From Pseudomonadota bacterium (GTDB lineage: Bacteria > Desulfobacterota > Desulfobulbia > Desulfobulbales > CALZHT01), in contig JAHJJF010000089.1 in NCBI GenBank assembly GCA_018823135.1, positions 1 through 43,627 on the forward strand: a stretch of DNA of 43,627 nt. The letters run 5' to 3'. Numbering within the stretch: position 1 is the stretch's first letter; every line of letters begins with the position of its first letter. Both the position numbers and the translations under genes were made by a program. Positions 1 to 8,786 of the stretch are shown piece after piece. A model generated the notes under the pieces. That model saw only the letters and a list, made by a program, of their open reading frames with translations, was not told the DNA's origin and ran no database searches.

Positions 1-509
1 ATGTCAAGCAAGAAATGGCGCAAGATTGCTTAGCAATTTAACGAACCTGCAGGCAAGCGAACTCTAAGCCCCCACCTCACTCCATTTATCTGCGAGACAC
101 CAATATACGCCAACTGCGCCTGACAAAAAACTACTCAGAAAAGCTTCAAAACCACTCCGCAAATCAACCAGTTACAACGAGACCCACTTTGATCTCGCAG
201 TTTTCACGAAACCGACAATCCTGTTGCCAACAGGACCCTGTTACGTTTCCCAACCTGCTGAACCTGCTGAACCTGCAAAGCAAAGCGCTTATCCCACTCA
301 AGTGGAGTGCTGAAACGAGTGGTCCAGAAACATTGCTCGCAGCGCGGAGTCCATGCCTCTTGCAGGTACTTTCCTGCCACGGGGCTTAATCCGATCTTTT
401 TTCAGTTCCGCACGCTTCAAATTATTGATTCCTGTTGACCTGAAGCAAATGATCTTTTACGATGCCTGGGATTAACACTCTTAACAACCAGCAATAACAG
501 TGGATAATA
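1..509. other. Non-coding left edge with a short 9-bp tandem repeat
   Basis: No convincing gene is seen on either strand. The only open frame over 60 codons (189-389, +) has no ATG start, no ribosome binding site and no domain-like composition. A small tandem repeat lies at 252-278: two perfect copies of aacctgctg followed by aacctgcaa. No tRNA, terminator or mobile-element end was recognised. Confidence 0.5.
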
Positions 510-860
510 ATGAAACTCAAACCAGACAAGAAAAAAAAAGAAGCCGCCCTGGCAGCAATAAAATCCGAAGAGGCGATGATCGAAGGTATCATTGAAGGCA
601 GTCCGGATGCAGTGGGTGTTGCGGTAGTCAGGCTACAATGCGGCTGCAGGAAGATGGCGGCGGTGGCTGCAAACGGCGAACCGGCTAGTAAGGTCATTAT
701 TTACCGGGATTCGGCACAAAGCATATGCGATAAGTGCAAAGAAGACGATGGCGCTTATACAAGGGTCAAAGAGGCATTCATCCACTGGGTGGAACCCGCC
801 CCGGGAGAGCATAACAAAAAAATGATCGAGATAAAGGCGCTGGGAACAAAACCTAATTAG
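510..860 (+). CDS. Small Cys-containing hypothetical protein, probable zinc binder
   Basis: A 116-residue protein of unrecognised family. A Lys-rich amino end (residues 1-10) and a helical stretch are followed by two cysteine pairs, C44-x-C46 and C73-x-x-C76, spaced like the two knuckles of a small zinc ribbon. The last 40 residues are mixed and carry no signal peptide or membrane segment, so a cytoplasmic location is likely. The ATG at 510 has only a weak purine-rich sequence upstream. It stands alone and converges on the next gene, with a shared hairpin between the two stops. The function is unknown. The paired cysteines and protein-like composition are why I regard it as real. Confidence 0.7.
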   Translation: MKLKPDKKKKEAALAAIKSEEAMIEGIIEGSPDAVGVAVVRLQCGCRKMAAVAANGEPASKVIIYRDSAQSICDKCKEDDGAYTRVKEAFIHWVEPAPGEHNKKMIEIKALGTKPN

Positions 861-875
861 CTTTCATCCGGAAAA

Positions 876-894
876 GCCCCTTTAATTAAGGGGC
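876..894 (-). terminator. Hairpin between two convergent small genes
   Basis: A 7-bp stem (GCCCCTT/AAGGGGC) closes a 5-nt loop. Read on the minus strand it is followed by TTTT, so it best fits a terminator for the zinc-ribbon membrane protein gene ending at 902. It may also end transcripts of the plus-strand gene that stops at 860. Confidence 0.55.
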
Positions 895-901
895 ATCCGG
901 G

Positions 902-1210
902 TCAATGACATTCCGACCGATATTTCTTTTCCTTAGATATTTTCATGAACGCAAAACGGGTAATCGGATAACCGATCATTGGCAGGAGCAAGATCCCGGC
1001 CAGAGCGACAATGGGTTTATCAAGCCCCAGGGCTGGTGCGGCAAGCGCCCCCAAAAAAATTCCCAATATCGGGAAAATACCTGTATATCTCGCAATTCGC
1101 TCCCGCATTTTCATCTCACGGAAATTAGTATACATCGTGCGGCATTCAGGGCAAAACGGCTTGGCGCTGGAACTTTCATGGCCGCAGCTGGAGCATCTGT
1201 ATTTCTTCAT
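902..1210 (-). CDS. Zinc-ribbon membrane protein
   Basis: A 102-residue protein. The amino end is a zinc ribbon with two CxxC pairs (CSSCGHE and CPEC) within the first 22 residues. A short basic helix and two hydrophobic segments follow: an Ile/Leu/Ala/Gly run about 20 residues long and a second Leu/Ile/Pro-rich one. The tail is Lys-rich. It should be a small inner-membrane protein with a cytoplasmic zinc knuckle. The ATG at 1210 is chosen over an upstream in-frame start at 1297 because GGAAGG sits just upstream and the product then begins directly with the ribbon. The function is unknown; such proteins are often annotated only as zinc ribbon domain-containing. Confidence 0.7.
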   Translation of the reverse strand: MKKYRCSSCGHESSSAKPFCPECRTMYTNFREMKMRERIARYTGIFPILGIFLGALAAPALGLDKPIVALAGILLLPMIGYPITRFAFMKISKEKKYRSECH

Positions 1211-1860
1211 TTTACCTTCCTCAGAATGATTCGAAACGAACGTCCACTCAATCAAATATCCAGGATTCCATGATTTCCACATTCCTGCCCGGGTCAAAAT
1301 GAGTGATGTCTCACTTATGTTGAAATACTAAGGAGTTACAATACCTAGATTATACCTCATACCCTCTTGAAAAACAACCCTGAACTTATTTTTTTCATAC
1401 CACAATGTGGTACTTCCTGGCGAGCCGCACCATGCAACGGGAAACACCTCGGGTATCAACCGTTTTTCATGATTCAGTTAAATGTTAACGGGGAAAAAGG
1501 GACCAGGGCGGGAACAATTATTTGAGGGGCAACAGAAGGCCGTTTGCCGGATACCTCACGAGACAGGCAGATTGAATATACAGATAAGCCTGAACTTCAA
1601 GGCTCAAAGATGCTCACCATACTTGGGGTACGGAGCAAACCCGGAAATTTCACAAGCATAGAAGCCTTACATTGAAGGCTATTCGGATGTATCGTCTTGC
1701 CGGAAGGAGGAACAATCGTCTCAAAAAATCTATTCATCCTCCTTGTGCAAACCTTATCCGGGAAAATACATGAAAAACAATAAGTTAACACAACAAAATA
1801 GTTAAGCTGGTTCTTCTTCAAGACTGCTCACAACTCGGGCCAGGAGCCTGTCGGATAATT
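1211..1860. other. Long intergenic stretch containing a 15-nt palindrome
   Basis: No credible gene is seen. An open frame at 1597-1821 (-) lacks a ribosome binding site and any recognisable motif. The clearest structure is the palindrome at 1398-1412. T-rich sequence precedes it and the rest is unremarkable. Confidence 0.5.
1398..1412. promoter_or_regulatory. Perfect 7+1+7 palindrome, candidate operator
   Basis: TACCACA-A-TGTGGTA is a perfect inverted repeat with a one-base centre, in AT-rich non-coding DNA. It has the size and symmetry of a dimeric repressor site. No U-run follows, so it is not a standard terminator. No promoter that it would control could be identified, and the binding protein is unknown. 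Confidence 0.3.
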
Positions 1861-3279
1861 TTAGAAATTTTTCTTTAGCCGTTTACACTGCCTTGCTTTT
1901 TCAACAAGACCTGCTGCCCATTGTGGTGTAGCAACAGCATGAATATGGGTGTAGAGAGCCAGGACATTTTTAAAAACAAGTCCCTCCCGGCCGCCGGCCA
2001 GCCCCACACCTCTTGCCACCCGGAAGACCAGATCCTCGGGATTTCCATCCCATCTGGTGACCCTGCTATAACGGAATTCATGGCCGCTGATCTCCGTGGA
2101 GACTGCATAAAAGGGATTGACCTGGGTTGCCTTCAGGACAGTATATCCATGGGCCTGAGGCTTATCTTCAATCTTGAAATCCACCGGGAAGATACCGACC
2201 AGCGGATGGGTTTCACCTTCATACTCCAAGTGCTCGCCAAGATAGATCAGGCCGCCGCATTCAGCATAAATCGGCAACCCAGCACGGGCTTTATTCTTTA
2301 CCGACTCCCTGAATGAAATATTTGCGGAAAGTTCGCGGACACTGGTTTCAGGAAAACCCCCGCCAATATAGAGGGCATCAATTTCAGGAAGCTCTCTTTC
2401 GTGTAACGCGTTGATTTCAACCAGCTGGGCGCCCTGCGCTTCCAGCGCTTCGAAATTTTCCTGATAATAAAACTGAAATGCCTCGTCCCGGATAATGCCG
2501 ATACGCACATCCTTTTTTCCATCCCTCGGCGGCTTGATGGCTTCCGGTGTCGGCAGATATTTTTCCGGAATCGTGAAATCAGCCATCATTTGCTTGATTC
2601 CATCAAGATCAAGGGACTCTTCGGCGCGCCTGGCAAGCGTGGCAACGGCATCCGGCGCATCCCGGTGTTCCGGCCCCGGGGTCACACCCAGATGCCTTTG
2701 AGGAAATACGTCATGCCGGGAACGATGAATTGCACCCAGCACCGGGATACCGGTGTATTTTTCAACTGATTCTCTTACAATCGCCTCGTGGCGGGAAGTG
2801 CCGACCCGGTTTAAAACAACACCACAGATATTGACCCGCCGGTCAAACTCCCGGCAGCCAAGCACCAGAGCAGCAATCGTTCTGGTCGTTTTGGTACAGT
2901 CAACAACCAGCAGAACAGGAAGTTCAAGAGTGATTGCAAGCTCGGCAGTACTGAAGGAGCCCTTTACATCGACGCCGTCAAACAGCCCCCTATTTCCTTC
3001 CATAATGACCAAATCGGCACTGGCCGAATGACGGAAAAAAGACTCTTCAAGGACCTCCCGGCTCATCAGATATGGGTCAAGATTATAGCACGGCCTGCCG
3101 GCGGCAAGTGACAGCCAGCCGCTGTCAATATAGTCGGGCCCCTTCTTAAACGCTACAACACGGTGCCCCTCTTTGGTCAAGGCTGCAACCAACCCTACGG
3201 CCACAACGCTTTTCCCTGAGCCGCCACCAAGCCCGGCTACGATAATTCCTTTAGATGTCGATTTGATAGCTTGATCCAT
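1861..3279 (-). CDS. dsrN: Cobyrinate a,c-diamide synthase family protein, probable siroheme amidase DsrN
   Basis: A 472-residue glutamine amidotransferase of the CbiA/CobB family, full length. An amino-terminal dethiobiotin-synthetase-like ATPase domain carries the P-loop GGGSGKS (residues 18-24). The carboxy-terminal class I glutaminase domain has the nucleophile C341 in AECGGL, a GGGFPE turn near 306-311, the family motif GHEFRYS (399-405) and the catalytic His in THIHAV (about 445). The family uses ATP and glutamine to amidate side-chain carboxylates of tetrapyrroles. In sulfate reducers a homologue near dsrAB, called DsrN, is thought to make the siroheme amide found in DsrAB. This gene lies about 4 kb past dsrD on the same strand, and no other cobalamin genes are present, so DsrN is favoured over CbiA. 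The two cannot be separated by sequence motifs alone. Confidence 0.85.
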   Translation of the reverse strand: MDQAIKSTSKGIIVAGLGGGSGKSVVAVGLVAALTKEGHRVVAFKKGPDYIDSGWLSLAAGRPCYNLDPYLMSREVLEESFFRHSASADLVIMEGNRGLFDGVDVKGSFSTAELAITLELPVLLVVDCTKTTRTIAALVLGCREFDRRVNICGVVLNRVGTSRHEAIVRESVEKYTGIPVLGAIHRSRHDVFPQRHLGVTPGPEHRDAPDAVATLARRAEESLDLDGIKQMMADFTIPEKYLPTPEAIKPPRDGKKDVRIGIIRDEAFQFYYQENFEALEAQGAQLVEINALHERELPEIDALYIGGGFPETSVRELSANISFRESVKNKARAGLPIYAECGGLIYLGEHLEYEGETHPLVGIFPVDFKIEDKPQAHGYTVLKATQVNPFYAVSTEISGHEFRYSRVTRWDGNPEDLVFRVARGVGLAGGREGLVFKNVLALYTHIHAVATPQWAAGLVEKARQCKRLKKNF

Positions 3280-3642
3280 TTTTTACTCTATCCGGCCCGC
3301 TTGATTGCCTGACCCTGGCCAGTGAAAAATAATACACTGAAATGACCACTGAAACACCTGTCCTGTCAAGTCAAGAAGGCCATGAAAAATTTTTTTGCGT
3401 TTTTTTTTTTGCTGCATCACAGACATGAACTTTGAAATCGCAAAAAACATATACCACATTTTTATTATCGCCCACCAAATCTTTTGACTAACCCCCCTTC
3501 TTATGGTAGTTTTACCGGTCTTGTTGAGTCAACGCAACCACCTGCGGTATTATCCATTAAATCCTTCAATTCCTATGTGCGGCAGGTGAAAAAAATATCC
3601 GTTTTCCGGAACTAATCAGTAGGTCAAAAGAGGACAGGAACA
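3280..3642. other. Divergent intergenic region between dsrN and the TPR operon
   Basis: 363 nt shared as upstream DNA by two divergent transcripts. It is AT-rich with a T-run near 3400. A TTGACT at 3484-3489 has no good -10 partner at 16-18 nt, so no promoter is called. No cobalamin riboswitch-like structure was recognised. Confidence 0.4.
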
Positions 3643-4275
3643 ATGACTGACAAAAAAGCACAGGATGATATTTCAAGTGTAATAGAAGAGCTTGAGAAAA
3701 AACGCGACGAGAAGCCGAACTCCTTCATAGCCCGCCACCACCTTGCCCTGGTTTACAAAAAAGCTGGAAGGATCGACGAGGCAATCATCGAATTTCAGAA
3801 ATCAACTGAAATCGATCCGCTTTCCGCTGAACCCTATGTAAACCTGGGTGCAATATATTTTGAAATCGGCGAAATCGACAAGGCCCTTGCTGCAAACGAG
3901 GCGGCGCTGGCAATCTCCCCCAAGACCGCCCAGGCCCACGCAAACATCGGGCTTATCCGCCAGCAGCGAGGCGAAAACAACAAAGCTATTAACGCCTACA
4001 CTGAAGCCACAAGACACAATCCAAAAATGGTTAATGCCTGGGTCAACCTTTCCGTTGCGTACATTATTGCAGAAAACAACGAAGAGGCCCTGAAAGCAGC
4101 ATTACAGGGTGTTGCCCTGGACCCTGATTTCCCCATGGCTCACAACAACCTGGCAGTAGCTCTCTATTACAATAAGGATTACAAAAAAGCCAAGGTCCAT
4201 GCTGACAAGGCCCTTGAAATGGGCTATGCCGTTGACCCAAGATTTACTGCTGCAATCAAAGAGGCGCTCCAGTAA
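3643..4275 (+). CDS. Tetratricopeptide repeat protein
   Basis: A 210-residue protein that is almost entirely TPR. After a short charged amino end (1-25), five consecutive 34-residue repeats run from about residue 28 to 195, with the typical W/L-G-Y-A-P pattern (for example YVNLGAIYFEIGEIDKAL). There is no signal peptide or membrane segment, so it should be a cytoplasmic protein-protein scaffold. The ATG at 3643 follows the good ribosome site AGGACAGG. It is the first gene of a three-gene plus-strand operon, 3 nt ahead of the HEAT-repeat gene. Placement between dsrN and dsrABD hints at a link with sulfite reduction, but the sequence does not show one. Confidence 0.88.
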   Translation: MTDKKAQDDISSVIEELEKKRDEKPNSFIARHHLALVYKKAGRIDEAIIEFQKSTEIDPLSAEPYVNLGAIYFEIGEIDKALAANEAALAISPKTAQAHANIGLIRQQRGENNKAINAYTEATRHNPKMVNAWVNLSVAYIIAENNEEALKAALQGVALDPDFPMAHNNLAVALYYNKDYKKAKVHADKALEMGYAVDPRFTAAIKEALQ

Positions 4276-4278
4276 GTC

Positions 4279-5406
4279 ATGGCAAAATCAGCTATTAAAA
4301 CCAAACCCTGGTGCGTTTTTTGTGGCCAGACCATTGCCAAGCCCCGCCCCTCTAAAAATCGAAAGCTTGGTGAATTTACTGAGGGCAGTTGTCAGTGCGG
4401 CGCCGTATACAGTTGCGATCCAACCGGCTTCAATGTTGGAGCAGCAATAGTCGAATGCATGGTTAACGCCTGCAATGACGACTGGGACCTTGCGTGGGAA
4501 CTGATCCCTGAAACGGATTACCTGACCGGTCGACTTGAAAATTACGATGAAATTACCAATCAGGTGATTGAAACAAAAAATCTCGACGGCAGAAAAGTCA
4601 AAGGTGTCATTTACTTTATCCGCCTCCACAAAGATATCAGCGAGATCGCCGCCCGATCACAGAATAAGGATTACAATCCAAGCTCTTCCGACAGGAAAAA
4701 TACCATCCCGGACCTGGAACCCACCCGAGACCCTAAACGTAAAAAGAAGCGGGCCGACAAAAAAATCATCCAGGAAATGGCAGCGGCCGGAGATATTGAC
4801 GGGCTCGTGGATCTTGTTTTCGACGACACAAAAACCCTGCGATTCCTCCAGCGCATACTCTACACTCCTGACGATGTCCTGCGCTGGAAAACAGCTCATG
4901 TCATCGGCAAAGTCTGCGCCCGTCTGGCTACCCGCCAACCCGGCAAAGTCAGTGATCTGTTGCACCGATTGTTCGCCGCATGCTCTGACTCCGCAGCCTC
5001 AAGCTGGGGAGCCATTGAAACCATTGGCTCAATCATCGGCGAACGGACCGATATTTTCGGGGCCTTTACGCGACATCTTTTAAATTATCTTGATGATCCG
5101 GCGACCCTGCCGCTGGTTCTTTGGTCCCTTGGAAAAATTGCCAAGACCAGACCGGACCTGATCCGCAGCATCTCGTTCTATCCGCTGCTCAATCACCTTA
5201 TGCATCCCGATGCGCTGGTTCGCGGCCTTACACTGATATTATGTGACCGTATCACCGCAAAAGAAGCAACAAGCACCATTGAGAAACTCACCGTTGACTC
5301 TTCTTCCTTCACCTATTATGAAGCAGGTGAACAAACAGAAACCACCGTAGCAGCTTTAGCCAAACAAGCTCTGGACTCAATTAATCGTCAAGGAGATAAA
5401 AAATAA
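4279..5406 (+). CDS. HEAT-repeat-like protein with N-terminal cysteine knuckle
   Basis: A 375-residue protein. The amino end has C12-x-x-C15 and C38-x-C40 with C46, a zinc-ribbon-like arrangement. A conserved-looking region about 100 residues long and a basic linker (about 145-160) follow. Residues about 165-345 are alpha-helical, HEAT/PBS-lyase-like repeats (VLRWKTAHVIGKV, SSWGAIETIGSI, LPLVLWSLGKIA), the type of alpha-solenoid used for protein binding. It resembles a family annotated in Desulfovibrio as DVU0298-like, but I cannot confirm this without a search. It starts 3 nt after the TPR gene, and its TAA overlaps the next ATG as TAATG, so the three genes are translationally coupled. The function is unknown. 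Confidence 0.82.
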   Translation: MAKSAIKTKPWCVFCGQTIAKPRPSKNRKLGEFTEGSCQCGAVYSCDPTGFNVGAAIVECMVNACNDDWDLAWELIPETDYLTGRLENYDEITNQVIETKNLDGRKVKGVIYFIRLHKDISEIAARSQNKDYNPSSSDRKNTIPDLEPTRDPKRKKKRADKKIIQEMAAAGDIDGLVDLVFDDTKTLRFLQRILYTPDDVLRWKTAHVIGKVCARLATRQPGKVSDLLHRLFAACSDSAASSWGAIETIGSIIGERTDIFGAFTRHLLNYLDDPATLPLVLWSLGKIAKTRPDLIRSISFYPLLNHLMHPDALVRGLTLILCDRITAKEATSTIEKLTVDSSSFTYYEAGEQTETTVAALAKQALDSINRQGDKK

Positions 5407-5990
5407 TGAGTGAAAAAAAACTTAATCAGGAAACCGCTGAAGAACTAAAACCAAAAGATCCTGCCCAGGAAGATTACGAACAAGGCCAGAAATTCCACTC
5501 GGACTTAGACACGGCCCTAGCCGCCAATGCCTTTCATAATGCCTTAATCGGTTTTGAACAAAGCAATAATGAATCCGGTGTAGCCAACGCCAGTGACAAA
5601 CTCGGTGATATCTGCCAGGAAAGAAATGAATACCAGAAAGCCCTTGAACATTATAGACGGGCTTTTGATATCTGCGATCGCCTTAAAGACGCGGCCAGCG
5701 TTATTTCCTTACAGAAAAAAATGGCAGTATCCTACCTTAGCCTTGGACAACACCAGGAAACATTAAAAATTTACTTCGAATTATTCGACACTTTCAGTGA
5801 CTGGAAAAACCCTGGTCTCATCGTTGAAATGCTTGAAAAAATTGCCGAGCTTTATGTTGAAACCAATGAAAAAGATAAAGCCATTGACGCATACAATACT
5901 GCCGCTTCAATCCACAACAATTACGGTCATCCGAATCAGGCTCAAATATTCCTGAATAAGGCCACTGAATTGGCCGGTCAACCACAATAG
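5406..5990 (+). CDS. Tetratricopeptide repeat protein
   Basis: A 194-residue cytoplasmic protein with a charged amino end (1-30) followed by four or five TPR-like helical hairpins through residue about 185 (ASDKLGDICQERNEYQKALEHY, AVSYLSLGQHQETLKIY, IAELYVETNEKDKAIDAY). The start ATG overlaps the stop of the preceding HEAT gene by one base, and GGAGAT lies just upstream. It is the last gene of the three-gene operon. TPR proteins are adaptors, and the partner is not evident. The co-transcription suggests that the two TPR proteins and the solenoid protein act in one complex. Confidence 0.85.
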   Translation: MSEKKLNQETAEELKPKDPAQEDYEQGQKFHSDLDTALAANAFHNALIGFEQSNNESGVANASDKLGDICQERNEYQKALEHYRRAFDICDRLKDAASVISLQKKMAVSYLSLGQHQETLKIYFELFDTFSDWKNPGLIVEMLEKIAELYVETNEKDKAIDAYNTAASIHNNYGHPNQAQIFLNKATELAGQPQ

Positions 5991-6187
5991 TTTATGCACC
6001 AAATAGGTTGAGAATACAGATACGCTCCACTGTGAGGTTCAAAGCAGTTTGTCAGGAGTCTGCGAATTGCCTTAACCTCTGGAGAACCACCATCCTCTGC
6101 TCCCCTTCCGGGCCAGTTCGGATAAAAAACACTTTAATAGTTCAAGACAAATCGGCTCTTGGATCCTGTCATCCCAGGGCAACAAAT

Positions 6188-6814
6188 CTATAAATCACCC
6201 TCAAATCCCGGATCAAGGTCCATGGTCAATGCTTCATGGATATGAAACCGCTTGCTTCCCCTTTCTTCCGGGATGCCCGGATAATTAACCCCCAGAGTGC
6301 TTGATAATTTCAGCAGGTGGTCAAAAATAGTATCGAGCTTAACTGTGGGATACATTTCTCCCTTATTAAAACCTGATAAGCCGCAGACATGCCCCTTGCC
6401 ATTGATTGCCGTTGGCAGGCCATAGACTCTGCAGGTTACAGGGCGCCATTCATACATGGCGCACTCCCCCTGATCGTTGAGCAATGGGCATTGTACCCGC
6501 CACAGGGAAAATTTCTCAAGGAGATCTTGCCGGCTTATTTCGTCCTCAACAGAATTCAGCTTTGATTCAAATTGTTTTTTTGCCTGATCAGCACGCTCAA
6601 AAAGTCGCTGCCGCTCAGCTGATTCCGTGAAAACGTTGTCCATATTCATCCTGATATACACCGCTTCGATAAAGCTGATATCAAAGCAGGCATTGCAGCA
6701 GTCAACACAACCTGGCCGACAATGCACTTCCTGCGGGAAAGCCCCTTTGATCTGCGCAAAAGATGAATTCACTGCTTCGAGAAGAGAGTGGTATTTTTTG
6801 AATATTTCTTGCAT
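6188..6814 (-). CDS. YkgJ-family cysteine cluster protein (Fe-S or zinc-binding)
   Basis: A 208-residue protein of the YkgJ/UPF0153 family, defined by two cysteine groups. Here they are C32, C36, C39, C40 and C43 (CRPGCVDCCNAC), and a second group in CPLL...CAMYEWRPVTCRVYG near residues 110-135. The family binds a metal or Fe-S cluster; its biochemical role is not established. There is no signal peptide. The ATG at 6814 lacks a strong ribosome site but fits the family start. It lies alone between the convergent TPR operon and the dsr terminator. A second, longer family member is encoded at 42727-43614. Confidence 0.85.
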   Translation of the reverse strand: MQEIFKKYHSLLEAVNSSFAQIKGAFPQEVHCRPGCVDCCNACFDISFIEAVYIRMNMDNVFTESAERQRLFERADQAKKQFESKLNSVEDEISRQDLLEKFSLWRVQCPLLNDQGECAMYEWRPVTCRVYGLPTAINGKGHVCGLSGFNKGEMYPTVKLDTIFDHLLKLSSTLGVNYPGIPEERGSKRFHIHEALTMDLDPGFEGDL

Positions 6815-7261
6815 TTTCGGATAATGATTTATTTCAATTCAAGGTGAAAAGAGCTGGAATAGCTAATTGAAACTCCCTTAGCAAAAAAATACTGGGCCTT
6901 GTAGATTTACTCTCAGCGCCACTCTCTAACCCAGATTTACTGGAAATAAATAAAGGCCCTGGATAAGTACCTTAACAGTAGGTGTAACTTATTAGAATCA
7001 AACTAGTTATTAAAAGTCTTGCCACTCAGTTCAGTACTCGCTTGACGGGTGTAAAAAACACGAAAATTACTTATAAGGTACAAATAGCCAACATCCAGCG
7101 ATTCAATAATAAAAAGATGTGCTGAAATCTTGTGCAATGAGTTTTTTTAAAAAACCCAGGCATTTTCCCGTGTGTTGAGGATTTACTGAAAGCCATTGCT
7201 GGAATAGATCGGTACATACCCGGGCAGAAAATCCCTCAACTCAGACATAGACTAATAATGC
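6815..7261. other. Intergenic region with nothing recognised
   Basis: AT-rich, with no open frame that looks coding. It separates the dsr terminator from the YkgJ-type gene and presumably holds the promoter of that gene. No specific -35/-10 pair could be supported. Confidence 0.4.
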
Positions 7262-7263
7262 AT

Positions 7264-7301
7264 AAAAAAAGGCGCAAGGGGATAATTTATCCCCTTGCGC
7301 C
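7264..7301 (-). terminator. Strong rho-independent terminator of dsrABD
   Basis: Perfect 15-bp inverted repeat at 7271-7285 and 7287-7301 (GGCGCAAGGGGATAA and its complement), GC-rich at its base. Read on the minus strand it is followed by a run of seven T (7264-7270). It sits about 40 nt past the dsrD stop. Confidence 0.93.
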
Positions 7302-7339
7302 TTATGAATCAACATACTCTAAATCCGCTGTTTCCGGAC

Positions 7340-7573
7340 TTATTTTTCTTCGCTCTGGCCTCGGCCCTTAGCAGCGTACATTGTGCTGCTGCCACTTGAC
7401 CAGAATTCAACAAGGCCGTCTTTAACTAATTGATTTGCCGCATTCTTGATCTCGCGTGGCTTGAAATCACCGACCTTTGTCTGCATATCCTTGAGATACA
7501 GTTGCGGTTTTTTGGCAGTCAATAACAGATCTAAAATTGCAGCTTTGAGTTCCTCGTTAATATTATCAGCCAT
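7340..7573 (-). CDS. dsrD: DsrD, dissimilatory sulfite reductase activator
   Basis: A 77-residue winged-helix protein of the usual DsrD length (about 78). Its helical amino half (INEELKAAILDLLL) and wing segment (VKDGLVEFWSSGSST) are typical. It follows dsrB by 23 nt on the same strand and has a good ribosome site (GGGAG upstream of the ATG at 7573). The family has been shown to act as an allosteric activator of DsrAB and is typical of reductive-type dsr operons, which argues for sulfate/sulfite reduction here, not sulfur oxidation. It is co-transcribed with dsrAB and closed by the terminator at 7264-7301. Confidence 0.96.
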   Translation of the reverse strand: MADNINEELKAAILDLLLTAKKPQLYLKDMQTKVGDFKPREIKNAANQLVKDGLVEFWSSGSSTMYAAKGRGQSEEK

Positions 7574-7596
7574 GACATAACTCCCTTAGTAAAGGT

Positions 7597-8724
7597 TTAC
7601 TTAATATGGCTTGTGTATTTAAACTGGGTGGTGGTCCGCCAGGTATCATATGCCAGACGGTAATCATCAATGCTCTTATCAGTGAACGGAATGTTGCACT
7701 TTTCAAAGAACTTCTCCCAGCCAATTCTCTCAGCCCATTCACCAACACGCTCATACTTTTTAGCATCTTTAGCATATGTTTCGAGAATGTTCTTTACTGC
7801 AGCAACAGTCTCTGGCCAACGAGGCGGGGTGTTGGGCAAAAACGGAATAACCATTTTGGAGAATTTTGGAGTTGATCTGGAGTTGGAGATTTTGCCACCA
7901 ACCAGGATTGCAATTCCGTCACCGTCTGGATCTGCCAGAGGCATAGCCGGACACATGGTATAACAGTTACCGCAGAACATGCAGCGATCATTATTAACAG
8001 CTACGGATTTTACTTCCTCACCCTTGCTGTTGATGCCCTTGGCAGGTTTAACCGCTCCAAGAGGACAAGCAGAGATTGCCAGGGGCAACTCGCAGACTGC
8101 TGTAATGGTATCGTGATCAATCATCGGCGGCTTACGATGAACACCGAGGATAGCGATATCAGAACAATGCACCGCACCACACATATTCAGACAGCAGGCA
8201 AGAGCAACACGAACCTGCGCCGGCAGTTTCATGCTGGTGAAATAATCAAACAGTTCATCCATAACAGCTTTAACAACACCTGAAGCGTCGGTTGCAGGGG
8301 TATGGCAATGTACCCAACCCTGGGTATGAACGATATTGGTTACACCGGCACCGGTGCCGCCGACTGGCATACTGCCATGTTTGGCGCAAGCATCAAGCAG
8401 AGGCTTAACCTTGGCAGCACTGTCAACCATGAATTCCACGTTGTTCCTGGTGGTGTAACGCATGACGCCGTCAGCGTGTTTGTCAGCGATATCACAGTAG
8501 TCACGAATCATCATAACACTGATCAGTCGAGCGCAACCCACGCGAACGGTGTAGCATTCGTCGCCGGTTTCACTGACATGTTTAAGAACACCTGGTTGAA
8601 TGATCTCATGGTAAAGCCATTTTCCGAAGTTTTTCTTGATGACCGGCGGAAAATATTGCGCATAATGCTGGGGACCAATATCTGTTATCCTGTCCTTCAT
8701 CGGATTTTCTGGATCATAGCCCAT
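7597..8724 (-). CDS. dsrB: Dissimilatory sulfite reductase beta subunit
   Basis: A 375-residue subunit of the cytoplasmic A2B2 enzyme that reduces sulfite with electrons delivered through DsrC and DsrMKJOP. The cysteines of the siroheme-[4Fe-4S] centre are present as C140, C177, C178 and C182 ([12 protein letters not shown]). The inserted ferredoxin domain uses C220 and C248, C251, C254 (CMFCGNC). A perfect AAGGAGG stands upstream of the ATG at 8724. It lies between dsrA (62 nt gap) and dsrD (23 nt gap) in one operon. Length and motifs match the reductive bacterial type. Confidence 0.98.
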   Translation of the reverse strand: MGYDPENPMKDRITDIGPQHYAQYFPPVIKKNFGKWLYHEIIQPGVLKHVSETGDECYTVRVGCARLISVMMIRDYCDIADKHADGVMRYTTRNNVEFMVDSAAKVKPLLDACAKHGSMPVGGTGAGVTNIVHTQGWVHCHTPATDASGVVKAVMDELFDYFTSMKLPAQVRVALACCLNMCGAVHCSDIAILGVHRKPPMIDHDTITAVCELPLAISACPLGAVKPAKGINSKGEEVKSVAVNNDRCMFCGNCYTMCPAMPLADPDGDGIAILVGGKISNSRSTPKFSKMVIPFLPNTPPRWPETVAAVKNILETYAKDAKKYERVGEWAERIGWEKFFEKCNIPFTDKSIDDYRLAYDTWRTTTQFKYTSHIK

Positions 8725-8786
8725 CGTATTACCTCCTTATATCATTAAATCGTAATTTAACTTTCAGTTAATGAACCAAAGACTGC

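Noticed and set aside
189-389. 66-codon open frame near the left edge
   Set aside because: No ATG, no ribosome site, and it crosses the 9-bp tandem repeat.
1597-1821. 74-codon minus-strand frame downstream of dsrN
   Set aside because: No ribosome site or recognisable domain; cysteine and proline are scattered without pattern.
6008-6193. 61-codon frame between the TPR operon and the YkgJ-type gene
   Set aside because: No start signal, atypical composition, and it overlaps the end of the opposite gene.
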